DNA of 64,000 nucleotides from Maribacter litoralis (lineage in GTDB: Bacteria; Bacteroidota; Bacteroidia; Flavobacteriales; Flavobacteriaceae). The notes under the pieces were generated by a model, which was given only the letters and a program-made list of their open reading frames with translations, was not told the origin of the DNA and did not search any database. The position numbers and the translations under genes are program-made. Shown in pieces: positions 25,993-35,829 of the stretch; position 1 is the first letter of the stretch, and every line of letters starts with the position of its first letter. Location of the stretch: positions 62,001-126,000 of the forward strand of contig NZ_QCZD01000001.1 in NCBI RefSeq assembly GCF_003075045.1, in the 5' to 3' direction.

Positions 25993-27261
25993 TTAATCTT
26001 TAGCTAGTAAATCCATCAATTCTTCAGCAGCGACTTTTCCTTTTTGTTTAAGAAAATCTCTAGGAGTGTTATCGCCCAATTCAAATACAATAGCTGGCAT
26101 ACCATGGTTTACATAAAAGTAATTTCTAGATACCATTGTTGGTTTTATATCCATAGAGGGTTTTATATTGGTATGTTTCTGTGGTAGTCTACTGGTTATA
26201 TTTTCAATCCAATCAAAAACAATTTCACCTTTTTCACCTGTAATCGTTGAGTCTATTGGGTAGTAGATATCATCCCAAGTAGAATGGAAATCTGCACCAA
26301 AAACAAATTCATAACCTTCAGATTCCTTTTTTACCAAAAAGTCCCTAACACTTTTCGTTTCGGGTTGATTAAATTCTTGCCAGTCTCTATTTAAGTCGAT
26401 GCCTCCCATATTGTGTCTCCAATGGCCATTATCTACACCATCAGGATTCATTAATGGTACTACGAATAGGTCATAATTTTCCCTAAAGTTTTTGGCCTTA
26501 GGAGTATCGCCGCTCAATGTTTCAATAAATGATTTCATGGCAAGAAACCCGGTAACCTCTGGTGGATGTTGTCTAGAAATGACCATAACGGCCTTTTTGT
26601 GTTGACCATTGCTGATCTCCATTAAATTCATTGATCTGTTTTCTCTACTTCTCCCAATTTCATAAGTGGTAATAAATGGTTTGGAAGCCAACGAGTCTAT
26701 CCAAGCTTTAACTCTTGTTGAGCCATAAAGCTCTTGTGCTGTAATATATGTAGGTGTTTTGGTGGTTTTTACTTTGATTTCTACCATTTCCGGTACGGCT
26801 TTAATACCGAATGTACCCGTGCCTTCATTGATTCCTATGAAATTTGTACTGTCTATTGGGGTAAAGTTTTCTCCGTCAGTACTAATTTTTGGGTAATACC
26901 TACTGCGCGAATCTTGGTAAGTCATTTTGATAGTAATGGTCTTTGTTGTGTTTGACCACACTTTAAACGCATACCATGGACTAACATTTATGGGGGTGTT
27001 CTCGGCTGTAATCAAGGCGGTGTAATGATCATTTCCGTCAGAGGTAATTCCGTTGAGTCTTCCTCCCTGAAAATCATTGCTAAAGAATATAGATTCATTA
27101 TCAAAGCTCCATATGCCTTTCCATTGCCTCTGTACCGGTTTTGATAGTGTACTAACAACGGCACTTTTACCTTGACCTTGATAACCTTTGGCTACAGGTT
27201 TTTGATTTTTACAGGATAAAATTAGCATGATGAGTGCAACAGTAAATATTGATTTTTTCAT
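25993..27261 (-). CDS. M14-family zinc carboxypeptidase lipoprotein
   Basis: A 422-residue lipoprotein (lipobox LILSC, Cys17). An N-terminal beta domain (about 40-180) precedes the M14 catalytic domain. Zinc ligands are H232 and E235 in SRQHPPEVTG and a later His in DFHSTWDDIYYP. The substrate-side motif MNPDGVDNGHWRHN with GGIDLNRDW is classical for the family. A catalytic Glu is probable in AIVFELGDN. It is probably a surface or periplasmic exopeptidase that feeds amino-acid uptake. It is monocistronic, with 300 bp of AT-rich upstream DNA. Confidence 0.9.
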   Translation of the reverse strand: MKKSIFTVALIMLILSCKNQKPVAKGYQGQGKSAVVSTLSKPVQRQWKGIWSFDNESIFFSNDFQGGRLNGITSDGNDHYTALITAENTPINVSPWYAFKVWSNTTKTITIKMTYQDSRSRYYPKISTDGENFTPIDSTNFIGINEGTGTFGIKAVPEMVEIKVKTTKTPTYITAQELYGSTRVKAWIDSLASKPFITTYEIGRSRENRSMNLMEISNGQHKKAVMVISRQHPPEVTGFLAMKSFIETLSGDTPKAKNFRENYDLFVVPLMNPDGVDNGHWRHNMGGIDLNRDWQEFNQPETKSVRDFLVKKESEGYEFVFGADFHSTWDDIYYPIDSTITGEKGEIVFDWIENITSRLPQKHTNIKPSMDIKPTMVSRNYFYVNHGMPAIVFELGDNTPRDFLKQKGKVAAEELMDLLAKD

Positions 27262-27558
27262 AATTAATAAGTATTCATATAATACAACCTACCCTTGGTG
27301 ATGGTTATTTAACATTAATCGTTATAAATCTATCAACAAAAATTAAAAGGCTCTGCTTAATGAGCACTTTCATTCCAACTATTCCATAATTCTTAAAACA
27401 AACATCTTTCTTTTGAAGTTTTAATGGTTATCTGCTTTTAAAAGAATTTTACAACAAGAATTAGTTGTGTTATTTTTCTTTTAGGAGTTAAGCAAATGCA
27501 TATGTTCCGGTTGGATTACATTCTATTTCCTTACCTTTATTCTTTATAATTTTTGCAT

Positions 27559-28710
27559 ATGAATTCGAATAAAAAAGGCTTAAACACTATCTGCACGCAT
27601 GTAGGTGAACTAGAGGATAAACAGCATAAAGGGGCGGTTTCCCCATTATATATGAGTACATCATATGCTTACGAAGATGTAGATGTTAAACGTTACCCTA
27701 GATATTTTAATACGCCTAACCAAGAGGGACTTTGCAAAAAAGTAGCTGCATTGGAACATGCGGAATCAGCGCTGATTTTTGGTAGTGGAATGGCCGCGGT
27801 AAGTACTTCTTTGTTAGCATTTTTAAGTGCTGGTGATCATGTAGTACTACAACAAACATTATATGGAGGTACCTATAATTTAATTAATGAGGAATTTTCT
27901 AAATATGGTATTGAATATTCATTTACCACAGGCTGGAGTGCTGCTGATTTTGAAGCTGAAATAAAAGAGAACACAAAGGTTATTTATATCGAAACACCTT
28001 CAAATCCGTTATTGACCATTACAGATTTAGAGGCAATAGCAACGCTTGCCAAAAAACACAGTTTAATTAGCATGATCGATAATACATTTGCAAGTCCGGT
28101 GAATCAAAATCCTATTGATTTTGGTATCGATGTTGTTATTCATAGTGCTACCAAGTACATGGGCGGTCATTCAGATATTTGTGCGGGCGCCGTAGCTTCT
28201 ACTACTGAGAATATGGAGCGAATTTTTCATTTGGCTAAAAACTTTGGAGGTAGCCTAAGTGATTATACCGTTTGGTTATTGGAGAGAAGTATAAAAACTA
28301 TGGGTATTCGCGTAAAGGCACAAAATGAAAATTCCTTGGCTATGGCTCATTACCTCAATGAGTTGGATGATGTTGATCAAGTTTACTACCCGGGTCTGCC
28401 TAGCCATAAGGATCATGATATAGCTAAAAAGCAAATGAAAGGTTTTGGAGGTATGTTATCTTTTGAATTGAATGCAGACTTAGATGCTTCAAAGTTTCAA
28501 AAGGCATTGCAATTGATAAAACCTTCTATGAGTTTGGCAGGCGTAGAAAGTACGGTTTTGTCGCCTACCCAAACATCTCACGCTTTAATGAGTGCAGAGG
28601 TAAGGGCAGAACAAGGTATTTCTGACGGATTAATTCGTTTTTCGTTAGGAATCGAAGAAATAGAAGACTTAAAGAACGATATTCAACAGGCATTGAATTC
28701 CATTAGATAA
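27559..28710 (+). CDS. PLP-dependent trans-sulfuration enzyme (Cys/Met metabolism family)
   Basis: A 383-residue fold-type I PLP enzyme of the cystathionine gamma-synthase / beta-lyase / methionine gamma-lyase family. The PLP Lys is K199 in SATKYMGGHSDI. Also seen are GSGMAAVSTSLL (phosphate binding), MIDNTFASP and the C-terminal SLAGVESTVLSPT motif. The exact reaction cannot be fixed. The start is ATG 27559. An upstream TTG at 27553 belongs to the promoter-like ATAATTTTTG. It is followed after 33 bases by bshB1, so it may link cysteine supply to bacillithiol synthesis. Confidence 0.88.
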   Translation: MNSNKKGLNTICTHVGELEDKQHKGAVSPLYMSTSYAYEDVDVKRYPRYFNTPNQEGLCKKVAALEHAESALIFGSGMAAVSTSLLAFLSAGDHVVLQQTLYGGTYNLINEEFSKYGIEYSFTTGWSAADFEAEIKENTKVIYIETPSNPLLTITDLEAIATLAKKHSLISMIDNTFASPVNQNPIDFGIDVVIHSATKYMGGHSDICAGAVASTTENMERIFHLAKNFGGSLSDYTVWLLERSIKTMGIRVKAQNENSLAMAHYLNELDDVDQVYYPGLPSHKDHDIAKKQMKGFGGMLSFELNADLDASKFQKALQLIKPSMSLAGVESTVLSPTQTSHALMSAEVRAEQGISDGLIRFSLGIEEIEDLKNDIQQALNSIR

Positions 28711-28743
28711 ATAGTAATTAGAAGTACAAAGTAAGAATAGCGT

Positions 28744-29460
28744 ATGAAGTTGGATATTTTAGTTTTTGGCGCGCATCCAGATGATGCCGAACTTGGGGCG
28801 GGGGGCACCATTGCCAAAGAGATTGCATTAGGAAAAAAAGTAGGTATTATTGATTTAACACGTGGCGAATTAGGAACTAGAGGTTCTGCTGAAATACGTG
28901 ATAAGGAATCTGCAGCTGCTGCAAAAATTTTAGGTGTTGCGGTACGTGAAAATTTAAGATTTAGAGATGGTTTTTTTGTTAATGACGAAGCGCATCAAAT
29001 AGAAATCATTAAAATGATACGTAAATACCGACCCAACACAGTTTTATGCAATGCAATCGACGATCGACATATTGATCATGGAAAGGGTAGTAAATTGGTT
29101 AGTGATGCTTGCTTTTTAAGTGGTTTAAGACGAATTGAAACTACAGTAGTAGGGGAGAAGCAACAAGAGTGGAGACCTAAACAAGTATATCATTATATAC
29201 AGTGGAAAAATATTACTCCAGATTTTGTTGTGGATATCAGTACGTTTATAGATAAAAAAACCGATGCTATTTTAGCATATGCTTCTCAATTTCATGATCC
29301 AAATAGTAACGAGCCAGAAACACCTATAAGTAGTAAAACTTTCATTCAAAGTGTTCACTATAGAGCTAAGGATTTAGGTAGATTGGTAGGTGTAGATTAC
29401 GCTGAGGGCTTTACAGTAGAAAGATTAGTGGCCGTAGATTCGCTTGATAATTTAGTTTAA
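28744..29460 (+). CDS. bshB1: Bacillithiol biosynthesis deacetylase BshB1
   Basis: Deacetylates N-acetylglucosaminyl-malate to glucosaminyl-malate, the second step of bacillithiol synthesis. A 238-residue PIG-L/LmbE fold without signal peptide. Zinc motif AHPDDAELGAGG (H11, D13, D14), the conserved DLTRGELGTRG, and the catalytic His cluster DDRHIDHGKGS (H109, D111, H112). This matches BshB1 rather than the exported PIG-L at 16.6-19.1 kb. It is co-directional with a trans-sulfuration gene 33 bases upstream. Its last 4 bases overlap the convergent kinase gene. Confidence 0.93.
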   Translation: MKLDILVFGAHPDDAELGAGGTIAKEIALGKKVGIIDLTRGELGTRGSAEIRDKESAAAAKILGVAVRENLRFRDGFFVNDEAHQIEIIKMIRKYRPNTVLCNAIDDRHIDHGKGSKLVSDACFLSGLRRIETTVVGEKQQEWRPKQVYHYIQWKNITPDFVVDISTFIDKKTDAILAYASQFHDPNSNEPETPISSKTFIQSVHYRAKDLGRLVGVDYAEGFTVERLVAVDSLDNLV

Positions 29461-31556
29461 GCGGACACTTTATATTGTTTTTGCGGTTGTTGTACCCTTG
29501 GAATGGTGAAGTAAAATGTAGAACCTTTGCCCATTGCACTGTGTACCCATATTTTACCGTTATTTTTTTCGACCATTTCTTTACAAAGCGAAAGCCCGAG
29601 GCCGGTTCCTTTTTCATCATTTGTTCCGTATGTGGTATGGTTAGAGTCTTTTTCAAATAATTTACTGATAATATCATCGCTCATACCCATACCGTTATCT
29701 TTTACATAAATCTCGCATGTTTTGGCCTTTTGAATGGCACCTATAACAATCTGACCGTTGTTAGGGGTAAATTTTAGTGCGTTGCTCAGTAAATTTCTAA
29801 TAATAATGTCAATTTGATTTGGGTCTGACCAAATTTGACAATTAGGTTCAATTCTATTGATTATGGCGATAGATTTAGACTCTGCTATTTCAGATAATAA
29901 GGCTACATTTTCCTCTACAATGCTATCTAACTGTGTGGTGGAATGTTTGGTTATTGAACCGTTCATTTGTGTTTGTCCCCAAGATAATAAGTTGTTCAAG
30001 GTAAAAGAGATCGTATCAATATCTACCTTGAGTTTAGGAACAAAGTTTAAGAACTCATCCTTGGTCATTTCACCCTCTTTAAATAGTTTTAGAAGGCCTT
30101 GAAATGCACCGATCGGTCCTCTTAAATCGTGTCCAATAATGGAAAACAACTTGTTTTTGGTTTGATTTAGTTCGTTTAGATATGCTTGTTTTTCCTCTAA
30201 ATCGGTTTTTTTATTTCTTAGTTCTAAATTTAGTTTTTTCTGCTGTTGCTCATTTCTATGAATAATAAACATGATTATGGCAAAAATTATTAGAACAATT
30301 AGGGCTACGTATATGAATACTTTTTGTTTTGCCAAGGCTTTTTCATTGTCTATGATCAACTGTTGTTTTTGTTGATCGTATTCCATTTTTGTTTTAAGCA
30401 TGTTCAATGCTTTTTCATTTCCTGTTTGGGTCAATGATTCATATGTTACCTGATAGATTTCATGATACCATAATGACTTTTCAAAATCTTTCTTTTTCTT
30501 ATGTAATTTAGAAAGTTTGTACGCGCTGGTTTTTATTCCACTTCTTAGTCCTAACTTTTTAGAAAGATTATAGGCGTTTAATGCATATACTTCAGCTATA
30601 CTATCTTTATTTTGGTTCATATATGCCTCGGCCATACCGTTTAGCAGGTCTATTTTCCCTCGATCATCATCTATTTCTTTATGTAATAACTCACTTTGTT
30701 TGTACCAATAAAGTGCCCAAGTATTCTTATTCTTTTTTAAGTAAATTTTGCCTTTAACTTCATAACAGTAAGCAAGCCATTCTAAAATCTTTTCTTTTTC
30801 AAAAATTGAAATACTAATGTTTATATTATACATAGCATATTCCAGCTCATTCATATCGGCATATGTAGAAGCAATGTTACTTAAGGTTTCTGCCATAAAA
30901 ACCGGATTGCCGACCTCTTCGTGAATAGCTTTAGATTTTTGTAAAAATACCATTGCTTGTTCATAATCTTTCTGTTCAAGATATAAGTGGGCAATATTGT
31001 CATTTACAATGGAGATGGAATTTTTATCATTATTTTTTTCGGCAATTTCAATGGTTGCCAGATAAAATTTTAAAGCTTTAGAATAATCACCTTTATAACC
31101 ATATTCTTTTGCTAGGTCATTTAAGGTTCTAATCATTAAAACAGGGCTATTACTATTTTTAGAAAGCTCATAAGCTTTTTCAAAGTAAGATATGGCTTGG
31201 TCTATTTTACCTTTATTGGAATAGTATATTCCTATATTATGTAACGAACTTATTTCACCGTTTAAATAGCTAGCTTTTCTACTTAGTTCAAGACCTTGTT
31301 TACTTATAATAATCAGACTATCTAAATTGTGAAAACGGTATTCAGCTCCAAGATTGACTAAATTGTGAATATAGAGGGTGTCTTTAGGGTTAAAGACTTT
31401 AGATTTTTTAAATGCAGCTATATTTTGAAGTAGAGAATCTTTTTTCGTGCTTTGAGCTTGAGAATAGTGTACAGTAATACAGGAAATTAGGAATACACAA
31501 AGCCAACCCTTTAACAGGTTGTAATTGAATATGGTCTTAGATTTTCTAAAATTCAT
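29457..31556 (-). CDS. TPR sensor histidine kinase (first of two paralogues)
   Basis: A 699-residue membrane sensor kinase. Signal segment at 1-35 (ending SQAQS), about seven TPR repeats at roughly 45-400, one membrane helix near 412-432 (VALIVLIIFAIIMFIIH), a coiled coil, then HisKA with phospho-acceptor H476 in IIGHDLRGPIGAF and a HATPase domain (NLLSNALKFTPNNGQ, DNGMGMS, GTGLGLSLCKEM). The periplasmic TPRs probably bind a protein or peptide. No response regulator lies next to it. It shares layout with the gene at 31.8-33.8 kb, indicating tandem duplication. Confidence 0.92.
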   Translation of the reverse strand: MNFRKSKTIFNYNLLKGWLCVFLISCITVHYSQAQSTKKDSLLQNIAAFKKSKVFNPKDTLYIHNLVNLGAEYRFHNLDSLIIISKQGLELSRKASYLNGEISSLHNIGIYYSNKGKIDQAISYFEKAYELSKNSNSPVLMIRTLNDLAKEYGYKGDYSKALKFYLATIEIAEKNNDKNSISIVNDNIAHLYLEQKDYEQAMVFLQKSKAIHEEVGNPVFMAETLSNIASTYADMNELEYAMYNINISISIFEKEKILEWLAYCYEVKGKIYLKKNKNTWALYWYKQSELLHKEIDDDRGKIDLLNGMAEAYMNQNKDSIAEVYALNAYNLSKKLGLRSGIKTSAYKLSKLHKKKKDFEKSLWYHEIYQVTYESLTQTGNEKALNMLKTKMEYDQQKQQLIIDNEKALAKQKVFIYVALIVLIIFAIIMFIIHRNEQQQKKLNLELRNKKTDLEEKQAYLNELNQTKNKLFSIIGHDLRGPIGAFQGLLKLFKEGEMTKDEFLNFVPKLKVDIDTISFTLNNLLSWGQTQMNGSITKHSTTQLDSIVEENVALLSEIAESKSIAIINRIEPNCQIWSDPNQIDIIIRNLLSNALKFTPNNGQIVIGAIQKAKTCEIYVKDNGMGMSDDIISKLFEKDSNHTTYGTNDEKGTGLGLSLCKEMVEKNNGKIWVHSAMGKGSTFYFTIPRVQQPQKQYKVSA

Positions 31557-31764
31557 AGTTATCCCTATAACTTGGTTTAAAATTAAGTTAGAAGCTTACG
31601 GATATAGAAAAAATGTTGTGAAATGCGATTTATTGTGTGTTTTAACGTTGTAAATGTGTAGTTCGTCGATGATTTTGAAGTGTAGGCGTAAATTATCATC
31701 CTATTTCAAAAGAATGAATTCATTGTTTGTAATCACTAAAAAATGGAAGGGAATAAAAAATTTA

Positions 31765-33813
31765 TTATTTGATGTCAATGGGGAGTTCCACAATGAACTG
31801 ACTCCCCTTGTTAGGTTGACTTTTTACAGATATCTCACCACTGTTATTAATGACCATTGCTTTTACAAGTCTAAGTCCTAAACCGGTTCCTTTTTCTAAA
31901 TTGGTTCCATAATTAGAAAAGTTTTCAGAAGAGCTGAAAAGCTTTTGTACATCTGCTTCGGTCATTCCAACACCGGTATCTGTAACTTCAATGACCAAGT
32001 TTTTATTTTTTATTTTAGTGGATATGGTAATTATCCCATTGTTTGGGGTAAACTTAATAGCGTTATTAATTAAATTCCTAAAAATAATATTGAACTGTTG
32101 CAAATCGGCAAAGACTTTATGATTGCCTGCAACCTGATTGTTTACTGTAATATGCTTTTTGTTGATCTCGTTTCGGTATAATTGTAGAATTACATCTAAC
32201 TCATCTTTTACCGAAATACTCTTAATATTAACAGTACTTCCTTGCATCTGGGTTTTTCCCCAATGTAAAAGGTTGTCCATCGTAAATTGAACTTGTTCTA
32301 TATCTTCTTTTAACTGAGGAGCAAATTTTTCAAAATATTCTTTTCCTTCTGAATCTTCTAGATATAGCCCCAATATTTCATTTAATGAAATAATTGGGCT
32401 TCTTAAATCATGACCTACTATAGAGAATAACCGATCTTGATTATTATTTATTAATGTTAGTGCTTTTTGGTTTTCGCTTAATATTTTCGCTTGATTGGCT
32501 AATTTTTTATTTAGCACTTTTTCTCTTCTATTGGCATACAGAATTATAAATACTATTATGGTTAAGGTTAATAAAGCTGCTAATGCCCATTTAATGTACT
32601 TACGCTGTTGGCTAAGCGCCAATTCGTTCTGTGCTTTAAGATTTTCAGCTTCTTTTTCAAAATTTAACTTTGCATTGAGCATCGTTAAATTTCGCCTGTT
32701 TTTTTTCTTGAAATTATCGTTGGAAAGCTTTTCGGTCAATTCAAGATATTTTAAAGACTCCGCAGTTTTATTCTGTGCTTTTTTAATTTCATATAAAGTC
32801 CTGTAAGCTTGTTCTAAACCTGCTTCATAATTAGAAGATTTATAGAGTTCAAGACTTTTAAGAATGCTTTCCTCTGATTTAGCTAAATCATTTAAACCTA
32901 GATAAGCTCTTGCCAAACCAAATTTCATGTCGGCATTGGTTTTTACATCATTAAAATTATTATGCATGTCTAGTGACTTCTGGTAATTTAGCACTGCATT
33001 CTTATAATCGTTTAATTTTAAATGATATAATCCTAGAGTAGAATAGGTCCAAGCTAACCAAGTGGTGTTATTATTAGTTTCATATAACTTAAATGCTGCA
33101 TTTAGATTAGCTTTTGCATCTTCAAGATTGTCTAATTTTATGTTTAGATAGGCCATGTTACTTAACATCATTGCCTCTTTGGTAGGGTCATTTAATTTCT
33201 TTACCAATTTAAAAGCTGCCGCATAATATTTTAAAGCCTCATCAGAATCTTCTAGGCGACTAAAAATAGTGCCCAAATTCATGTTCATTCGAAATAAATG
33301 AAATTGATCATTGGTTTTTTCAGCAATGGAAAGGGCATGTAAAAACTGGGTGTATGTTGACGGATAATCGTTTTTAAAAAAATAAGCTTGACCAAGAACA
33401 TTATAAACCTTCATTTCCGTTTTTGGAAAATTCTTTAAATCAGTATTTTCAATTGTCCTTAAACAAAAGTCAATTGATTTGTCGGTTTCGCCGGTATATA
33501 GGTATAAGGATGCAAAATTCGCCAAAGCTTCAAGTTCCCCATGAGTATAGTTGTTTTTAATACTTAATTCAAGTGCTCGTTCTGAGTTTACAAGCATTGA
33601 ATCTTGTGCGATTAATCTTTGGTAGTAAGATAATTGATTTAAATTGTCTATATATTCAAAATTATTTTCAGAAAAATTGGGTTGTTCTACTAATTTTGAA
33701 ATTTTTTCTTGAAAAAACTTAACACTATCTATTTGAGAAAACGAGAAAAAACAATTGAAAGTAACTAATGCGAAGAGTAAATAATTGCGTTTATAATTTG
33801 ATATAGAATGCAT
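31765..33813 (-). CDS. TPR sensor histidine kinase (second paralogue)
   Basis: A 682-residue paralogue of the neighbouring kinase. Signal segment (YLLFALVTFNCFFSFSQ), TPR repeats to about residue 375, a membrane helix (WALAALLTLTIIVFIILY), a coiled coil, HisKA with H468 in IVGHDLRSPIISL, and HATPase (NLINNAIKFTPNNGI, DTGVGMT, GTGLGLRLVKAM). The start chosen is ATG 33813, giving a signal peptide. A TTG at 33834 would add 7 residues without benefit. It is separated from the first kinase by 208 bp, so each may be expressed on its own. No partner regulator is adjacent. Confidence 0.9.
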   Translation of the reverse strand: MHSISNYKRNYLLFALVTFNCFFSFSQIDSVKFFQEKISKLVEQPNFSENNFEYIDNLNQLSYYQRLIAQDSMLVNSERALELSIKNNYTHGELEALANFASLYLYTGETDKSIDFCLRTIENTDLKNFPKTEMKVYNVLGQAYFFKNDYPSTYTQFLHALSIAEKTNDQFHLFRMNMNLGTIFSRLEDSDEALKYYAAAFKLVKKLNDPTKEAMMLSNMAYLNIKLDNLEDAKANLNAAFKLYETNNNTTWLAWTYSTLGLYHLKLNDYKNAVLNYQKSLDMHNNFNDVKTNADMKFGLARAYLGLNDLAKSEESILKSLELYKSSNYEAGLEQAYRTLYEIKKAQNKTAESLKYLELTEKLSNDNFKKKNRRNLTMLNAKLNFEKEAENLKAQNELALSQQRKYIKWALAALLTLTIIVFIILYANRREKVLNKKLANQAKILSENQKALTLINNNQDRLFSIVGHDLRSPIISLNEILGLYLEDSEGKEYFEKFAPQLKEDIEQVQFTMDNLLHWGKTQMQGSTVNIKSISVKDELDVILQLYRNEINKKHITVNNQVAGNHKVFADLQQFNIIFRNLINNAIKFTPNNGIITISTKIKNKNLVIEVTDTGVGMTEADVQKLFSSSENFSNYGTNLEKGTGLGLRLVKAMVINNSGEISVKSQPNKGSQFIVELPIDIK

Positions 33814-33922
33814 TAGGTAGGCGGTATATGTCAAGTAGGTTGTTATATTCTAAACTTAAAGTTAAAAAGAAATAAATTAAACGTTTCTTAAAATTAAATA
33901 TTTCTTCAAAATTCAATTATTA

Positions 33923-33954
33923 TTTGTCAGAATTGCATAAAAAAATTATCTTCG
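33923..33954 (+). promoter_or_regulatory. Promoter of the tRNA-His gene
   Basis: TTTG (33923-33926), a 20-base spacer, then TATCTTCG (33947-33954), one base from the TAnnTTTG consensus. The mature tRNA begins 16 bases after the -7 box. Confidence 0.65.
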
Positions 33955-33970
33955 CACTCGCTTACAAATG

Positions 33971-34044
33971 GTGGTTGTAGCTCAGCTGGTTAGAGCATCG
34001 GTTTGTGGTACCGAGGGTCGCCGGTTCGAACCCGGTCTTCCACC
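33971..34044 (+). tRNA. tRNA-His (GTG anticodon)
   Basis: Cloverleaf with D arm GCTCAGCTGGTTAGAGC, anticodon stem TCGGT/ACCGA with loop TTGTGGT (anticodon GTG at 34005-34007), and T arm GCCGG-TTCGAAC-CCGGT. G at 33970 can serve as the G-1 characteristic of tRNA-His, facing C73 (34044). CCA is not encoded. In the acceptor stem, positions 5:68 and 6:67 are both T opposite T, so two adjacent pairs are non-Watson-Crick. A rho-independent terminator follows. Confidence 0.95.
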
Positions 34045-34055
34045 CTAAAGCAGAT

Positions 34056-34088
34056 AAAAAGTCTTGGATATACGTCCAGGACTTTTTT
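34056..34088 (+). terminator. Terminator of the tRNA-His gene
   Basis: The hairpin AAAAAGTCTTGGA / TCCAGGACTTTTT has a 5-base loop and one mismatch, followed by a T-run. Confidence 0.75.
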
Positions 34089-34123
34089 GTTTTAACACTT
34101 CTAATAATCAGTGTTTTATCAAT

Positions 34124-34157
34124 AAAAAAAAGCCTAATAATTACTATTAGGCTTTTA
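34124..34157 (-). terminator. Terminator after the M28 peptidase gene
   Basis: The hairpin AAAAGCCTAATA / TATTAGGCTTTT has a short loop, with an A-tract on the + side that becomes the T-run for the leftward gene ending at 34177. Confidence 0.75.
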
Positions 34158-34176
34158 CATTTAAATTTTTAAAAGG

Positions 34177-35727
34177 TTAATCTACCTTCAATTTTTGATC
34201 TCTATTGGCTATTTCCCAAGCTGTGTAAAAAATTAATCTACTTCTGTTCTCCAATAAATCATAATTTATTTTATCGGGAGTATCACTTGGTTTATGATAA
34301 TCATCATGTGTTCCATTAAAATAAAATATAATTGGAATATTGTTTTTTGCAAAGTTATAGTGGTCACTTCTATAGTAAAAACGATTAGGGTCGTTTTCAT
34401 CATTGTAAGTATAGTCCAATTCGATATTCATGTACTTTTTATTTACTTCTTCAGATAAATTATGCAATTCAATACTAAGCTTGTCCGAACCTATTAAGTA
34501 AATATAATTACGGTCACCCTCTCTTTTAGGGTCAATTCTACCGATCATGTCAATGTTTAAATTGGCTACGGTATTCTCTAAGGGTACTATTGGGTCTACA
34601 TCTGTATAATACTGAGATCCTAATAATCCTTTTTCTTCTCCTGTAACATGTAAAAATACAATAGACCTTTTTGGACCATTACCGGCATCGGCAGCTTTTT
34701 TAAATGCTTCGGCGATTTCAAGTAAGGCAACACTACCAGATCCATCATCATCGGCTCCATTATTGATTTCACCATCACCAGTTATACCAATATGGTCTAG
34801 GTGCGAAGATATTACCAAATATTCATTCGGTTTTTCCGAACCCTTGATCATTGCTACAACATTTTCTGAGGAAACTTTATCGTTAGCACTTTCAAAATTT
34901 AGTTTTAATTCTTTATTAAGAACCTTCGAATCATTATCAGCTTCAATAGTTGGTAAAATGTTTACGGCAAGCGTTTGGTCTATGAAAAGATTATAGAATT
35001 CAGGTGCATTTTTATCTACTACCTCCATTCTGCCGCTATTGTTCTGCTTCATATATTCAAACCTGCGCTTAAAACGACTATAATTGGCGTCGTCATAATA
35101 CAAAACTCCTTTAGCTCCTTTGTCCACGGCAATTTCAATTCGCTTTGTCAATGACTCAGACATGTTGCTCCAAATAGACTTTTCCGTTGTGCCAGAAATT
35201 ACGTAGGTTCCGTCTGCTTTTATAGGCTCACCAGATTTCAACAATACTATTTTATCGGTCACATCTGTATTGTTGTAACTAGAATAGTCATTATCTTCAA
35301 TACCGTAACCTATATAAATAATTTCATCAACAGAGGTGTCTGCAGATGAAAAAGTAAGTACATGTTCTCCAATAGGAAAGTCTGTTCCGTTGATACTTAA
35401 TTTTCCGATAGGCAGTTTACTGACCTCTAAAGGTACTTCTTGAAAATAATTGCCATCCTCTTTTGCTGCAGGTATCCCTAATTTTTCATATTCGGCCTTT
35501 AAATAAGCTATTGCTTTTTTCTGACCGGGTTGTCCTGTTTCCCTACCTTCAAATTCATCTGATGCATAGATATAGAGATGGTCTTTTAATTCAGATTCGG
35601 TAATTGTTTCAGCATAAGTAATTTCAGATGCAATTTCTGAAGTTTCGGGTGTACTCTCCTTAACGGTTTTTTGGGAGGAATTGCATGAAATGGCCGTAGC
35701 GACCAATAGGAATAGTGCTTTTTTCAT
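34177..35727 (-). CDS. M28-family metallopeptidase lipoprotein
   Basis: A 516-residue exported aminopeptidase. The start chosen is ATG 35727, giving a lipobox TAISC (Cys15); a frame from 35751 would add an unlikely 8-residue leader. It has a beta-rich N-terminal part including a PA-like segment, then the M28 zinc site: SSHLDHIG, NNGADDDGSGS, TGEEKGLLGS, NIDMIGRID and the final His in GTHDDYHKPSDT. It probably trims peptides at the cell surface. Confidence 0.9.
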   Translation of the reverse strand: MKKALFLLVATAISCNSSQKTVKESTPETSEIASEITYAETITESELKDHLYIYASDEFEGRETGQPGQKKAIAYLKAEYEKLGIPAAKEDGNYFQEVPLEVSKLPIGKLSINGTDFPIGEHVLTFSSADTSVDEIIYIGYGIEDNDYSSYNNTDVTDKIVLLKSGEPIKADGTYVISGTTEKSIWSNMSESLTKRIEIAVDKGAKGVLYYDDANYSRFKRRFEYMKQNNSGRMEVVDKNAPEFYNLFIDQTLAVNILPTIEADNDSKVLNKELKLNFESANDKVSSENVVAMIKGSEKPNEYLVISSHLDHIGITGDGEINNGADDDGSGSVALLEIAEAFKKAADAGNGPKRSIVFLHVTGEEKGLLGSQYYTDVDPIVPLENTVANLNIDMIGRIDPKREGDRNYIYLIGSDKLSIELHNLSEEVNKKYMNIELDYTYNDENDPNRFYYRSDHYNFAKNNIPIIFYFNGTHDDYHKPSDTPDKINYDLLENRSRLIFYTAWEIANRDQKLKVD

Positions 35728-35829
35728 TATATAGTTATCAAATTTCATCAAAAATAATCAATTCTTAAGTGGTTTCATTTGAAGCCTTGTAGATTTTAAA
35801 ATGACTACATTGAAGTTTTATTAATCAAA

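Noticed and set aside
27262..27558. Possible SAM riboswitch upstream of the trans-sulfuration gene
   Set aside because: No paired helices of a known SAM class were seen, and a promoter-like box lies right next to the start codon, leaving no leader.
31557..31764. Response regulator or small RNA between the two histidine kinases
   Set aside because: The 208-bp gap is AT-rich with no open frame of note, hairpin or promoter that could be supported.
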